DNA from: Porphyrobacter sp.
GTDB lineage: Bacteria; Pseudomonadota; Alphaproteobacteria; Sphingomonadales; Sphingomonadaceae
Length of the DNA: 16,415 bases
Direction of reading: 5' to 3'
NCBI GenBank assembly: GCA_018991295.1
Contig: JAGKSZ010000067.1
Location: 1-16,415 of the forward strand
Positions 1-7,089 of the stretch are shown here, one piece after another. Below the pieces are notes generated by a model. The model saw nothing but the letters and a program-made list of their open reading frames with translations. It searched no databases and had not been told where the DNA came from. The translations under genes and the position numbers were made by a program. Position 1 is the first letter of the stretch, and the number at the start of each line of letters is the position of its first letter.

Positions 1-548
1 CGATCAACAATGTCGGCTTCATCCTGCTTGGCCTTGCCGTTGCCAATGCGGACGGCGCGTCTGCCATGCTGGTCTATCTGTTCATCTATGTTGCGATGAG
101 CCTCGGGTGCTTTGTTGCGCTGCTGATGCTGCGAGACGAGGATGGCGCGCTTTACGAAACCTTCGCCGATATCCGCGGGCTTTCGGTAACGCGCCCGGCA
201 ATTGCTTGGGCTCTGTTGCTGTTCATGTTCAGCCTTGCCGGCATTCCGCCGCTGCTTGGCTTCTACGCCAAGTTCGTGATCTTTCAGGCGACGATTGAAG
301 CAGGCCTTGTCGCCTTCGGTGCCATCGCGATCGCGGCGAGCGTGATCGGGGCGTTCTACTACATCAAGTTCGTCAAGGTGATGTTCTTTGATGAGCCCGC
401 TGGTACCGTTACCGGCAAAAGCGGTGCGGCGCATTGGGTCCTGCTGTCTGTGACCGCAGCGATCATCTCGCCGCTGGGTTATCTGCTAACGCCCTCGCTC
501 ACCGATCTTGCGGGCAAGGCGGCTGCTTCGCTGTTCCTCGCGGTTTGA
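1..548 (+). CDS. nuoN: NADH-quinone oxidoreductase subunit N, 3' part
   Basis: This is the C-terminal 181 residues of an antiporter-like membrane subunit of respiratory complex I. The subunit is thought to take part in proton pumping during NADH-to-quinone electron transfer. The gene runs in from the left edge; the first full codon is at position 3. The protein is strongly hydrophobic with about four to five membrane helices. It shows the family-typical INNVGFILLGLA at the start of the fragment and the highly conserved FSLAGIPPLLGFYAKF in the middle, followed by a helix containing YYIKFVKVMFF. The stop is TGA at 546-548. nuoN is normally the last gene of the nuo operon, which fits what follows: birA begins inside the nuoN stop codon. 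Identification is secure; only the N-terminal two thirds is missing because of the window edge. Confidence 0.96.
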   Translation, partial: INNVGFILLGLAVANADGASAMLVYLFIYVAMSLGCFVALLMLRDEDGALYETFADIRGLSVTRPAIAWALLLFMFSLAGIPPLLGFYAKFVIFQATIEAGLVAFGAIAIAASVIGAFYYIKFVKVMFFDEPAGTVTGKSGAAHWVLLSVTAAIISPLGYLLTPSLTDLAGKAAASLFLAV

Positions 549-1258
549 TCGAGTTCGTTCAACAGACCGGCTCGACCAACGCCGACCTTGCCGCCGCGAT
601 CCGTAGCGGGGAAGGGTGGTCGCAAGGGCGCTGGCTGGTCGCACGCAGCCAAAGCGCGGGACGCGGAAGGCAGGGCCGCGAGTGGTTCGACGGTGCGGGC
701 AATTTCATGGGCTCGACCGCCGTCGCGCTTGTTGAGGGTGGCCCGCCGCCAGCTTCGCTGAGTTTTGTCGCGGCGCTCGCTGTGCACGATGCCGTGGGCT
801 CAGTGCTGGGAGAGCATGCGGCGCTCGGCCTTAAATGGCCCAATGATGTGCTGCTGGATGGCGGCAAGTTATCAGGCATTCTGCTTGAAATGGTGCGCGG
901 ACATATCGTGGTCGGCATTGGGGTGAACCTTGCGCGCGCCCCGCAAATCGAGGGGCGCAAGACCGCTGCGATGGCTGACCATACGGGCACCCCGCCTGTT
1001 CTGGAAGAATTCGCCACCAGTCTTGCCGCCGCTTTCGATCGCAGGCTGGATGCGTGGCGCACCTTTGGGCTGGGCGCAACGCTTCAGGCGTTCCTCGTTC
1101 ATTCGATCCATGCGCAGGGCGGGGCAATTACTGTCCATGACACAGATGGATCTGTCCTTTCCGGCACCTTTGCCGGGCTTGAGGAATCCGACGGTGCCTT
1201 GCGCCTGCGCTTGGCGGATGGCCGCGAACGTGTCATTCGCGCAGGCGACATTTCTTAA
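545..1258 (+). CDS. birA: Biotin--[acetyl-CoA-carboxylase] ligase, catalytic-only type
   Basis: This enzyme activates biotin as biotinyl-AMP and attaches it to the biotin carrier domain of carboxylases. The chosen start is TTG at 545, giving 237 residues. It places the conserved TGSTN at residues 8-12, near the N-terminus where single-domain ligases have it. The start overlaps the nuoN stop in a TTGA arrangement, so translation is probably coupled; I see no clear Shine-Dalgarno. An ATG at 434 is in frame but lies inside nuoN and would add unrelated residues. Visible motifs are the biotinyl-AMP loop GRGRQGR (39-45), KWPND (97-101), KLSGILLE with the likely catalytic Lys108, and GIGVN (124-128). 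The N-terminal DNA-binding helix-turn-helix of E. coli BirA is absent, so this is a group I ligase that should not repress biotin genes. Confidence 0.93.
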   Translation: MIEFVQQTGSTNADLAAAIRSGEGWSQGRWLVARSQSAGRGRQGREWFDGAGNFMGSTAVALVEGGPPPASLSFVAALAVHDAVGSVLGEHAALGLKWPNDVLLDGGKLSGILLEMVRGHIVVGIGVNLARAPQIEGRKTAAMADHTGTPPVLEEFATSLAAAFDRRLDAWRTFGLGATLQAFLVHSIHAQGGAITVHDTDGSVLSGTFAGLEESDGALRLRLADGRERVIRAGDIS

Positions 1259-1262
1259 GCCA

Positions 1263-1267
1263 AGGAC
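1263..1267 (+). promoter_or_regulatory. Ribosome binding site of coaX
   Basis: AAGGA lies eight bases before the ATG at 1276, directly after the birA stop. It supports this ATG as the coaX start. Confidence 0.7.
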
Positions 1268-1275
1268 TGCAACCC

Positions 1276-2085
1276 ATGCTGCTCGCCGCCGATGTCGGGA
1301 ATACCAATGTCGTCTTCGCGCTGTTCACATACGGCGAGGACGGGACACACCACATCCGCGCGCGCTGGCGGATTGCCACCGATCCGCGCCGGACGGGCGA
1401 TGAATATGCGGTGTGGCTGCTCCAGCTGCTCAAGATCGAAGGGGTGGAGCGGGACGAAATCACGCAGATCATCGTCGCCTCGGTGGTGCCTCGTGCCGAC
1501 CACAACCTGACCGTCCTTTGCCAGAAATATTTCGGCATCACGCCGCTTTTTGCAGGGCAAGGGCAAGCGCGCTGGCGGTTTGAGATCGATGTCGATCAAC
1601 CCTCTTCGCTCGGTGCCGACCGTGCGCTGAATATCCTTGCGGCGCATCACAAGTATGGCGGCGATCTGATCGTGGTGGACTTTGGCACCGCAACCAAGTT
1701 CGAAGCAGTTGACTTTACCGGGGCATACAAGGGAGGATCGATCGCGCCAGGGATCAACCTGTCGCTTGATGCCCTTGTGGGCAAGACTGCCAAGCTCCCG
1801 CGCATCGCGATCCGCGCCCCCGCCAGCCGTTCGGTCATCGGCCGCAACACCGAAGACCAGATGCTGATCGGCGTGTTCTGGGGCTATGTCGCCATGATGG
1901 AAGGCATGGTCGCCAAGATGAAGGCCGAAATCGGTCGCCCCGCAAAGGTTGTCGCGACTGGCGGGCTTGCCATATTGTTCGACGACGCGACGGAAATCTT
2001 CGACCACGTCGATGCCGACCTCACCCTCGATGGCCTCGCCATCCTTGCCCGCCAGGCTGAAACCGCCGAAGCGCGCACAACGTAA
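1276..2085 (+). CDS. coaX: Type III pantothenate kinase
   Basis: This cytosolic kinase phosphorylates pantothenate to 4'-phosphopantothenate, the first step of coenzyme A synthesis. Type III enzymes belong to the ASKHA fold and are not inhibited by CoA. The 269 residues begin with the phosphate-binding motif DVGNTN (6-11). They continue with GADR (113-116), whose Asp115 matches the family's catalytic Asp, and DFGTATKF (135-142), the second phosphate motif. GGSIAPGINLSLDAL follows, and VVATGG marks the C-terminal adenosine motif. Length and motif order match the family. The usual GTATT reads GTATK here, which I treat as a lineage variant. The gene sits 17 nt after birA and 8 nt before rnj in the same direction, a gene order typical of Alphaproteobacteria. 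Confidence 0.95.
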   Translation: MLLAADVGNTNVVFALFTYGEDGTHHIRARWRIATDPRRTGDEYAVWLLQLLKIEGVERDEITQIIVASVVPRADHNLTVLCQKYFGITPLFAGQGQARWRFEIDVDQPSSLGADRALNILAAHHKYGGDLIVVDFGTATKFEAVDFTGAYKGGSIAPGINLSLDALVGKTAKLPRIAIRAPASRSVIGRNTEDQMLIGVFWGYVAMMEGMVAKMKAEIGRPAKVVATGGLAILFDDATEIFDHVDADLTLDGLAILARQAETAEARTT

Positions 2086-2093
2086 GAGACATT

Positions 2094-3749
2094 GTGAAGA
2101 AAGATTTTACCCCCGAAGACGAGTTGTTGTTCCTGGCGCTGGGCGGATCGGGGGAGATTGGCATGAACGTCAATCTCTATGGCGCCCAGGGCAAGTGGAT
2201 CATGGTCGATCTGGGCATGACCTTTTCGGGCAATGAATACCCCGGGGTAGAGCTGGTGTTTGCCGATCTCGATTTCATCGAGGAGCGGCGCAAGGATCTG
2301 CTCGGCATCGTGCTGACCCACGCGCATGAGGATCACATCGGCGCGGTGCCCTATTTCGCGGGCGACCTCGGCGTGCCGCTTTATGCCACGCCCTTCACCG
2401 CCGATCTGGTGGCGCGCAAGCTGGAGGAGGCAGGGCTGCTCGGAAAGGTCGAGCTGAACATCATTGAAGAGGACCACGGCCAGATCGATCTCGGCCCGTT
2501 CAGCATCACTTACCTGCCGCTGGCGCATTCGATCGCCGAAGGTAACGCGCTGCTGATCGACACGCCGCACGGGCGCATCTTTCACACAGGTGATTGGAAG
2601 CTCGACGAGGATCCGATTATCGGCGAACCCACCACCGAGGAAGAACTGCGCGAAATCGGCGCAGAAGGTGTGCTCGCGCTGGTGTGCGATTCGACCAATG
2701 TTTTCAATCCCAGCCCCTCAGGGTCCGAAGGTGCAGTGCACCACGCGTTGATGGAAGAGGTGGCACGCCACAAGGGCAAGCGCGTCGTCGTCACCACTTT
2801 TGCAAGTAACGTTGCCCGCCTGCAAACCCTGGGTGAGGTCGCACGCGAAACGGGCCGCCAGCTTTGCGTCGCGGGCCGCTCGCTCGATCGGATCATCGAA
2901 GTGGCGCAGGACAATGGCTACCTCGCAGATTTCCCGACGCCGGTTGATTTCGACACCGCAATGGGCCTGCCGCGCGGCGAGGTGCTGATTATCGCCACCG
3001 GCGGGCAGGGCGAGCCGCGTGCGGCGCTTGGCCGCATGGCCGATATGAACCACCCCATCGAACTTGTTGCGGGCGATGTTGTGCTATTTTCCTCGCGCCA
3101 GATCCCGGGCAATGAAATCGCGATTGGCAAGATACAGAACCAGCTCGCCGCGCGCGGCATCCAGATGGTTACCGACCGTCAGGCGCTGATCCATGTATCG
3201 GGGCACCCCGGACGGCCGGAATTGGAGGCGCTCTACAGCTGGCTCAAGCCCGAGGTGCTCGTTCCAGTTCACGGCGAGATCCGCCACATGGCGGAACAGG
3301 CCCGGGTCGGGAAGGCGAGCGGCATTCCGCATCAGGTGGTGCAAAAGAACGGCGATATCGTGCGCCTTGCTCCGGGCAAGCCGGGCAAGATTGCCGAAGT
3401 GCGCGCAGGCCGTCTGGTGCTTGATGGCGATATCATCTCGCCAGCCGATGGCGATGCAATCACGATGCGCCGCCGGATTGCGGGTGAAGGCGTACTGGTT
3501 GTGGTGCTGGCGCGCGGCGCCCGTCCTGTGATCGAGGCGATCGGCCTGCCATTGGACGAGGACCTGCCCGAATTCCTTGAAGAGGCTGCCGAAGATGTGC
3601 TGAAAGCCATCGGCCGCCTCAAGGGCCGCGATGCCAAGGATGAAGCTGCAATCCGTGAAGCTGCGCGCCTTGCTGCCCGTCGTGCTGCCCAGCGCTGGTC
3701 AGGCAAGCGGCCGCAGGTTCGTGTCGTGATGCCGGGAACGGCAGTCTGA
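2094..3749 (+). CDS. rnj: Ribonuclease J
   Basis: RNase J is a zinc-dependent metallo-beta-lactamase/beta-CASP nuclease with 5'-3' exonuclease and endonuclease activity on mRNA and rRNA precursors. The 551-residue protein carries GGSGEIGMN (17-25), the metal ligand motif HAHEDH (76-81), a further ligand in LAHSI (His145) and HTGDWKLD (Asp167). The beta-CASP region has CDSTNV and GGQGEPRAAL, then HVSGHPGR and VPVHGE, followed by a C-terminal domain rich in Ala, Arg and Glu. All expected metal ligands appear to be present. The start is GTG at 2094 with only a weak AAGAG before it; no ATG fits better, because the GGSGEIG motif follows closely. The gap to coaX is 8 nt, and the stop overlaps the next ATG by one base, so rnj lies inside a compact operon. 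Confidence 0.96.
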   Translation: MKKDFTPEDELLFLALGGSGEIGMNVNLYGAQGKWIMVDLGMTFSGNEYPGVELVFADLDFIEERRKDLLGIVLTHAHEDHIGAVPYFAGDLGVPLYATPFTADLVARKLEEAGLLGKVELNIIEEDHGQIDLGPFSITYLPLAHSIAEGNALLIDTPHGRIFHTGDWKLDEDPIIGEPTTEEELREIGAEGVLALVCDSTNVFNPSPSGSEGAVHHALMEEVARHKGKRVVVTTFASNVARLQTLGEVARETGRQLCVAGRSLDRIIEVAQDNGYLADFPTPVDFDTAMGLPRGEVLIIATGGQGEPRAALGRMADMNHPIELVAGDVVLFSSRQIPGNEIAIGKIQNQLAARGIQMVTDRQALIHVSGHPGRPELEALYSWLKPEVLVPVHGEIRHMAEQARVGKASGIPHQVVQKNGDIVRLAPGKPGKIAEVRAGRLVLDGDIISPADGDAITMRRRIAGEGVLVVVLARGARPVIEAIGLPLDEDLPEFLEEAAEDVLKAIGRLKGRDAKDEAAIREAARLAARRAAQRWSGKRPQVRVVMPGTAV

Positions 3750-4030
3750 TGCAGATCACCTCGGTTGCCGCGATCTACTTCCTGTTTTTCGTCATGAGCG
3801 GCTTTCTGATGCTGCCCTTCGGCGTCCGGACGGCCGATGAGGCTGGCGTGGAAAAGGTCCCCGGGCAGGCAGAAAGCGCCCCGGTCGATTTCCAGCCCGG
3901 CAAGGTGGCCGCTCGGGCATCGGTCATTGCGGCGGTGGCGACGGCGCTGTTTGTGGCCAATTACCACTATGGCTGGATCACCGCCGCCGATATCGACTTT
4001 CTGCCCAAACCGCCGCGGGCTTCCGGTTAG
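3749..4030 (+). CDS. DUF1467 family small membrane protein
   Basis: This 93-residue protein has two likely membrane helices, at about residues 5-25 (YFLFFVMSGFLMLPF) and 51-70 (ARASVIAAVATALFVANYHY). They are joined by a polar loop with the signature PFGVRTADEAG and VPGQAESAP. That pattern matches the DUF1467 family, which is restricted largely to Alphaproteobacteria and often follows rnj. No biochemical role is established that I know of. The ATG overlaps the last base of the rnj TGA, which implies translational coupling and co-expression with RNase J. Its stop overlaps the convergent coiled-coil gene by three bases, leaving no room for a terminator between them. Confidence 0.9.
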   Translation: MQITSVAAIYFLFFVMSGFLMLPFGVRTADEAGVEKVPGQAESAPVDFQPGKVAARASVIAAVATALFVANYHYGWITAADIDFLPKPPRASG

Positions 4031-6579
4031 GTCCGCAGCCTCTGGATCGCCTGCGCGAGCGCCACATAGAGCTTGCCCATGTCGGAACCCAGCATGGTCA
4101 CACTCAGAACATGGCCATCGCGTGTCGAAAGGGTTTGTCGTAGCAGCGCTTCGAAATCGTGGATGTAGCGGCTGACATTGGCCTTGAAATCCGCATCCGA
4201 GGTATAGAGCGCGGCGATGTCCTTTGCCGTCCCACTGTCGAGCAGCCGCACCGCGCGCCGGGTAAATATGCCGCGGTCGCCCTTCAGATAGGCGTCCCAT
4301 GCCGTGTCCGACACCTCACCCGACAGCACTCCGCTGATGTCGATCGCGGCTGAGTTCAAGCCATCGGTAATCAGCGCCATGCGCCGCGCGAAATCATTAT
4401 TGACCTGCTCTTCGGCCAGCTCGCGTGCGCGCGTGACGCGCTGTTCGAGGTTGCCGGTAAGCTCGTTGACCTTGACCAGCTGGTCGCGCAGCTGGATCGC
4501 CGCTTCGCGCCCCACACCCGAAGCATGGGCGGCAGATTGTTCAAGCTTGCCGATTGTAGCAGCGGTCTCGTTGCGCAGCGCCCGTTCAAGCGCAGTGACG
4601 GCTTCTGTTCCCAGATTGCCCGCCAGCATGAGCATTCGATCACGCGCACCTTCATCAAGGCTCGTAAATGCTTTGCCGATCGCCTCCTCAAGCGTCCCCA
4701 GCGCCTCGCGCAGGCCCTCCTGCGTTTCAGCCGCGAGCGTGCCGCTTTCCTTGGCAAGCTGGGCAAAGCCACCGCGCAGGCCCTGCAGGCGGGCGAGTGC
4801 ATCTTCTGTCTGTTCGGCAAGGCGTGACTGAAGGCCTGCGATGGCTTCTTCCGCACCGTCTATTTCAGTGCGGGTCTTGAGGAGATAATCCGAAAGTTCA
4901 CTGCCCGCTTCGGTGCTGCGCAGCATAAGCGCGCCAACCTTGTCGGCCCGCGCCTCGACCCCTTCGAGCGTGCTGTTGGCACCATCAATCGCGGTGATCA
5001 GATCTTCGCGGCAGATGCGTGTGCCCGATTGCAGGATTTCGAGCAGTCGCACGCTGTTGTCTGTCAGCTGAACGATCTGTGCCTCGGTCGCAGCGAGCGC
5101 GGCGCGTTTGTCCGCGAGGCGGGCGGCGATTGTCTCAAGCGCGGTATCAAGGCTGGTGCGGGCCGCATCGCCCGCCGAACCGGCTTCTCCAATCACTTGG
5201 GACAGTGCGCCGACCCGTGTGGCCAAATCCTCTCCCTGTGCGATCAGCCGTTCGATATCAGCCAGCTGGGTCTCGCGCCGCTGGGCAAGTGCATCGTCGA
5301 GCGCAGCAAGGCGCTGGGCCAAGACTTCACTGGCCTGGGCCTCTCGCGTTTCGAAGGCGGCCTGGCGTTGTTCGATCAGTTCGTCAAAGCTGCGGTTGCG
5401 CGCTTCAAGATGTTCATCGAAGGTCATCGCCTCGTCACGCAGCTGCGTGATGCGCTGGCTTGCTGCGGCGCTGGTGCTGCGGTCCAGTTCGTCAACCAGT
5501 CGCAGCTTTTCGACCATGGCATCGTGAAGCGCGGCGATGGTTTCGGCAAACCTTGCCTGTGCCGCCTCGCTTGCCTCGCGCAGGCGTGCCGCGATGCTTT
5601 CCGCTTCGCCAGCGGCAGTTTCCGCCCGTTCACGCAAGCTCCCGAGTGCCTGCTCCTCGATGGTGCCAACTTGATCGCGATAGGCGTCCGCCTGTTCGCG
5701 CAATGCGGCGAAACGTTCGCTCACCACTGCTTCGATACGGACAATCTGGCTTTCGAACCCGGCCAGCGCAGCGCCGACATTTTCCCCGAGCCGCGCGACC
5801 TGTGTTTCGCTTTGCGCGCCAGCGGAGCCGATCTGTTCGAACCCGCCAGCCAGTCGCGCCAGCTGATCTTCTGCGGTGCGTCCGGCGCTGCCGATCTGGT
5901 TGGCAACATCGCGTGCGGCGTTGGCGATCACGGGCAGATCATCGCGCAGCCGGTTCATATTGCCGAGCGCGGTTTCACTGGTGGTTGCAATGGTTTCCAC
6001 TTCGGCACCGTTGCTGGCAATCAGCGCCTGCAACTCGGCAGCATTCGCGCTGAGGCGCTCGGCGGCAATCCGGCCCAGCGCCTCAAGATCGCGCGATTGT
6101 GCGGCAAGGAATTCACGGGCGAGGCTCAGCTCGCGGTTGACCACTTTGAGACGCGCTTCAAGCGTAGTGCTTTCCCGGCTCATCAGCGCGGCGGCAGCGG
6201 CAAAGCGGTGCGCTTCGGCCCGCGATGAACGCATGACGAGCAGCCATACGATCCCAACCAGCGCGACTGGCACCGACCAGGCGACGATCCATTCGGCCCA
6301 CTGCGCCGGGGCAGGTCCTGCCGTGATGGCGGCAAGGTGCGCCCAGCCGTAGAACCCGGTCCATCCGGACACGATCAGGATTGCCAGCGTCGGCGCGAGC
6401 CAGCCGGAGCGGGTGGATGCCGCAGCGGTAAAGCCCTGCGCAGCTTCGTCCTCGTCCAGCCAGGTTTCGGACAGATCGAGCGCGTCTGACGCTGTCTCAA
6501 CGCCGGTCTCACTGGTCGTTCCCGTCTCGCCTGGGCCGGTCTTGCGCCCAAGGGCGCGCATTTGGTGCCGTGATGTCAT
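4027..6579 (-). CDS. Large membrane-anchored coiled-coil protein (TipN-like layout)
   Basis: This is an 850-residue protein with no enzyme motif that I recognise. A short, polar, acidic cytoplasmic N-terminus (1-58) is followed by two membrane helices at about 60-80 and 97-116. From about 120 to 720 it is almost continuous helix rich in Ala, Glu, Gln, Arg and Leu, with heptad-like spacing and very few Pro, typical of a long coiled coil. A different C-terminal segment of about 125 residues follows, with DTAWDAYLKGDRG, YIHDFEALLRQTL and LGSDMGKLYVALAQAI, and looks like a conserved folded region. Two N-terminal helices plus a huge coiled coil in a protein of this size recall Caulobacter TipN, the new-pole marker. 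That is a resemblance of layout, not shown homology. ATG at 6579 is taken as the start; ATG at 6561 is possible. The gene is divergent from the Hpt-like gene and shares its 68-nt promoter region. Confidence 0.8.
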   Translation of the reverse strand: MTSRHQMRALGRKTGPGETGTTSETGVETASDALDLSETWLDEDEAAQGFTAAASTRSGWLAPTLAILIVSGWTGFYGWAHLAAITAGPAPAQWAEWIVAWSVPVALVGIVWLLVMRSSRAEAHRFAAAAALMSRESTTLEARLKVVNRELSLAREFLAAQSRDLEALGRIAAERLSANAAELQALIASNGAEVETIATTSETALGNMNRLRDDLPVIANAARDVANQIGSAGRTAEDQLARLAGGFEQIGSAGAQSETQVARLGENVGAALAGFESQIVRIEAVVSERFAALREQADAYRDQVGTIEEQALGSLRERAETAAGEAESIAARLREASEAAQARFAETIAALHDAMVEKLRLVDELDRSTSAAASQRITQLRDEAMTFDEHLEARNRSFDELIEQRQAAFETREAQASEVLAQRLAALDDALAQRRETQLADIERLIAQGEDLATRVGALSQVIGEAGSAGDAARTSLDTALETIAARLADKRAALAATEAQIVQLTDNSVRLLEILQSGTRICREDLITAIDGANSTLEGVEARADKVGALMLRSTEAGSELSDYLLKTRTEIDGAEEAIAGLQSRLAEQTEDALARLQGLRGGFAQLAKESGTLAAETQEGLREALGTLEEAIGKAFTSLDEGARDRMLMLAGNLGTEAVTALERALRNETAATIGKLEQSAAHASGVGREAAIQLRDQLVKVNELTGNLEQRVTRARELAEEQVNNDFARRMALITDGLNSAAIDISGVLSGEVSDTAWDAYLKGDRGIFTRRAVRLLDSGTAKDIAALYTSDADFKANVSRYIHDFEALLRQTLSTRDGHVLSVTMLGSDMGKLYVALAQAIQRLRT

Positions 6580-6609
6580 TTGCGCTTCATACCACAGCCC
6601 GACTCGGGA

Positions 6610-6624
6610 TAAACCCTGCTTTAA
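6610..6624. promoter_or_regulatory. CtrA-like box in the divergent promoter
   Basis: The sequence reads TAAA, seven bases, then TTAA followed by CC. The alphaproteobacterial cell-cycle regulator CtrA binds TTAA-N7-TTAA, so this is one mismatch from consensus with exact spacing. It lies 24 nt before the ATG of the Hpt-like gene and 31 nt before the coiled-coil gene on the other strand, so it could serve both. A GACTC (GANTC, the CcrM methylation site) sits just beside it at 6601-6605. Binding is inferred. Confidence 0.5.
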
Positions 6625-6647
6625 CCAATCGGCGCTATCCCATTGTC

Positions 6648-6974
6648 ATGGCGTTCAATCACGGAGCTCTGGATGCAACCCTTGCGGCAGCAGCCGGCGA
6701 TGATGCCGCCTTGCTGCGCGAGCTGCGCGCTGCCTTCATCGAAAGCGCGGCGCGCCAGCTCGATCTGCTGAAACGCGCCCGCTGCGATGGCAACTGGCAC
6801 GTGGCCGCAATGCGCCTCAAGGGCCTTGCTGCAAGCTTCAATGCCGAAGACCTGCTTCAGGCGGCTGAGATTGCGCTTCATGCCGCACCCGGTGAACCGA
6901 TGGCGATCCGCGAGGTGGAGGGGGTGCTCAACCGCTTCAGCCGCTCGCAAGCCCGCGACCCCAACCGCATCTGA
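6648..6974 (+). CDS. Hpt-domain-like protein lacking the canonical phospho-His
   Basis: This is a 108-residue, all-helical, single-domain protein resembling histidine phosphotransfer (Hpt) proteins, which relay phosphate between response regulators and kinases. The N-terminal helix (LLRELRAAFIESAARQLDLL, 22-41) and the motif MRLKGLAASFNA (55-66) match the core pattern AHxLKGxAxxxG. The phospho-accepting His position is Met55; the only nearby His is His51, one helical turn earlier. ATG at 6648 is chosen because the family-like sequence begins there. A GTG at 6570 is in frame but overlaps the coiled-coil start and contains the CtrA-like box. The protein is probably a phosphate-free adaptor, or it uses His51. 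It heads a plus-strand run of four genes, two of them with degenerate phosphorelay domains. Confidence 0.75.
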   Translation: MAFNHGALDATLAAAAGDDAALLRELRAAFIESAARQLDLLKRARCDGNWHVAAMRLKGLAASFNAEDLLQAAEIALHAAPGEPMAIREVEGVLNRFSRSQARDPNRI

Positions 6975-6984
6975 TCAACGCGCT

Positions 6985-7022
6985 GACAGGTGCGCAGACG
7001 GGGGCAAACCGTGCCGCCTGTC
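6985..7022 (+). other. Weak nested hairpin after the Hpt-like gene
   Basis: GACAGG (6985-6990) can pair with CCTGTC (7017-7022), and inside it ACGG (6998-7001) can pair with CCGT (7009-7012). No T-tract follows, so it is at best a weak or factor-dependent terminator or a processing site. Confidence 0.3.
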
Positions 7023-7049
7023 TTGAACCCTTGCGCACAACCGGCCAAT

Positions 7050-7081
7050 CCTTGCTCTCCATCGCCGCGCGGGCAAGGAGG
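7050..7081 (+). promoter_or_regulatory. Strong ribosome binding site able to fold into a hairpin
   Basis: AAGGAGG at 7075-7081 lies eight bases before the ATG at 7090, the strongest ribosome binding site in the window. CCTTGC at 7050-7055 is complementary to GCAAGG at 7073-7078, and CTCC at 7057-7060 could also pair with GGAG. The site could therefore be hidden in a stem. The complementarity is visible; regulation by it is inferred. Confidence 0.5.
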
Positions 7082-7089
7082 TTCAACCC

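Noticed and set aside
831..834. Other TTAA tetramers (831-834 and 1255-1258) as CtrA half sites
   Set aside because: They are at or inside the birA 3' end and coding region, with no partner TTAA-like tetramer seven bases upstream.
3332..4300. 322-codon open frame on the minus strand spanning rnj, DUF1467 and the coiled-coil 3' end
   Set aside because: It overlaps three well-supported genes and shows no family resemblance.
5029..6228. 399-codon open frame on the plus strand
   Set aside because: It is antisense to the coiled-coil gene. Its translation has no recognisable motif, and its length is explained by the GC-rich, low-stop third-position pattern of the real gene.
6997..7010. 14-base sequence GACGGGGGCAAACC repeated exactly at 16025-16038
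   Set aside because: Both copies are intergenic, but one shared 14-mer in a 16-kb GC-rich window is close to chance expectation and the flanks do not match.
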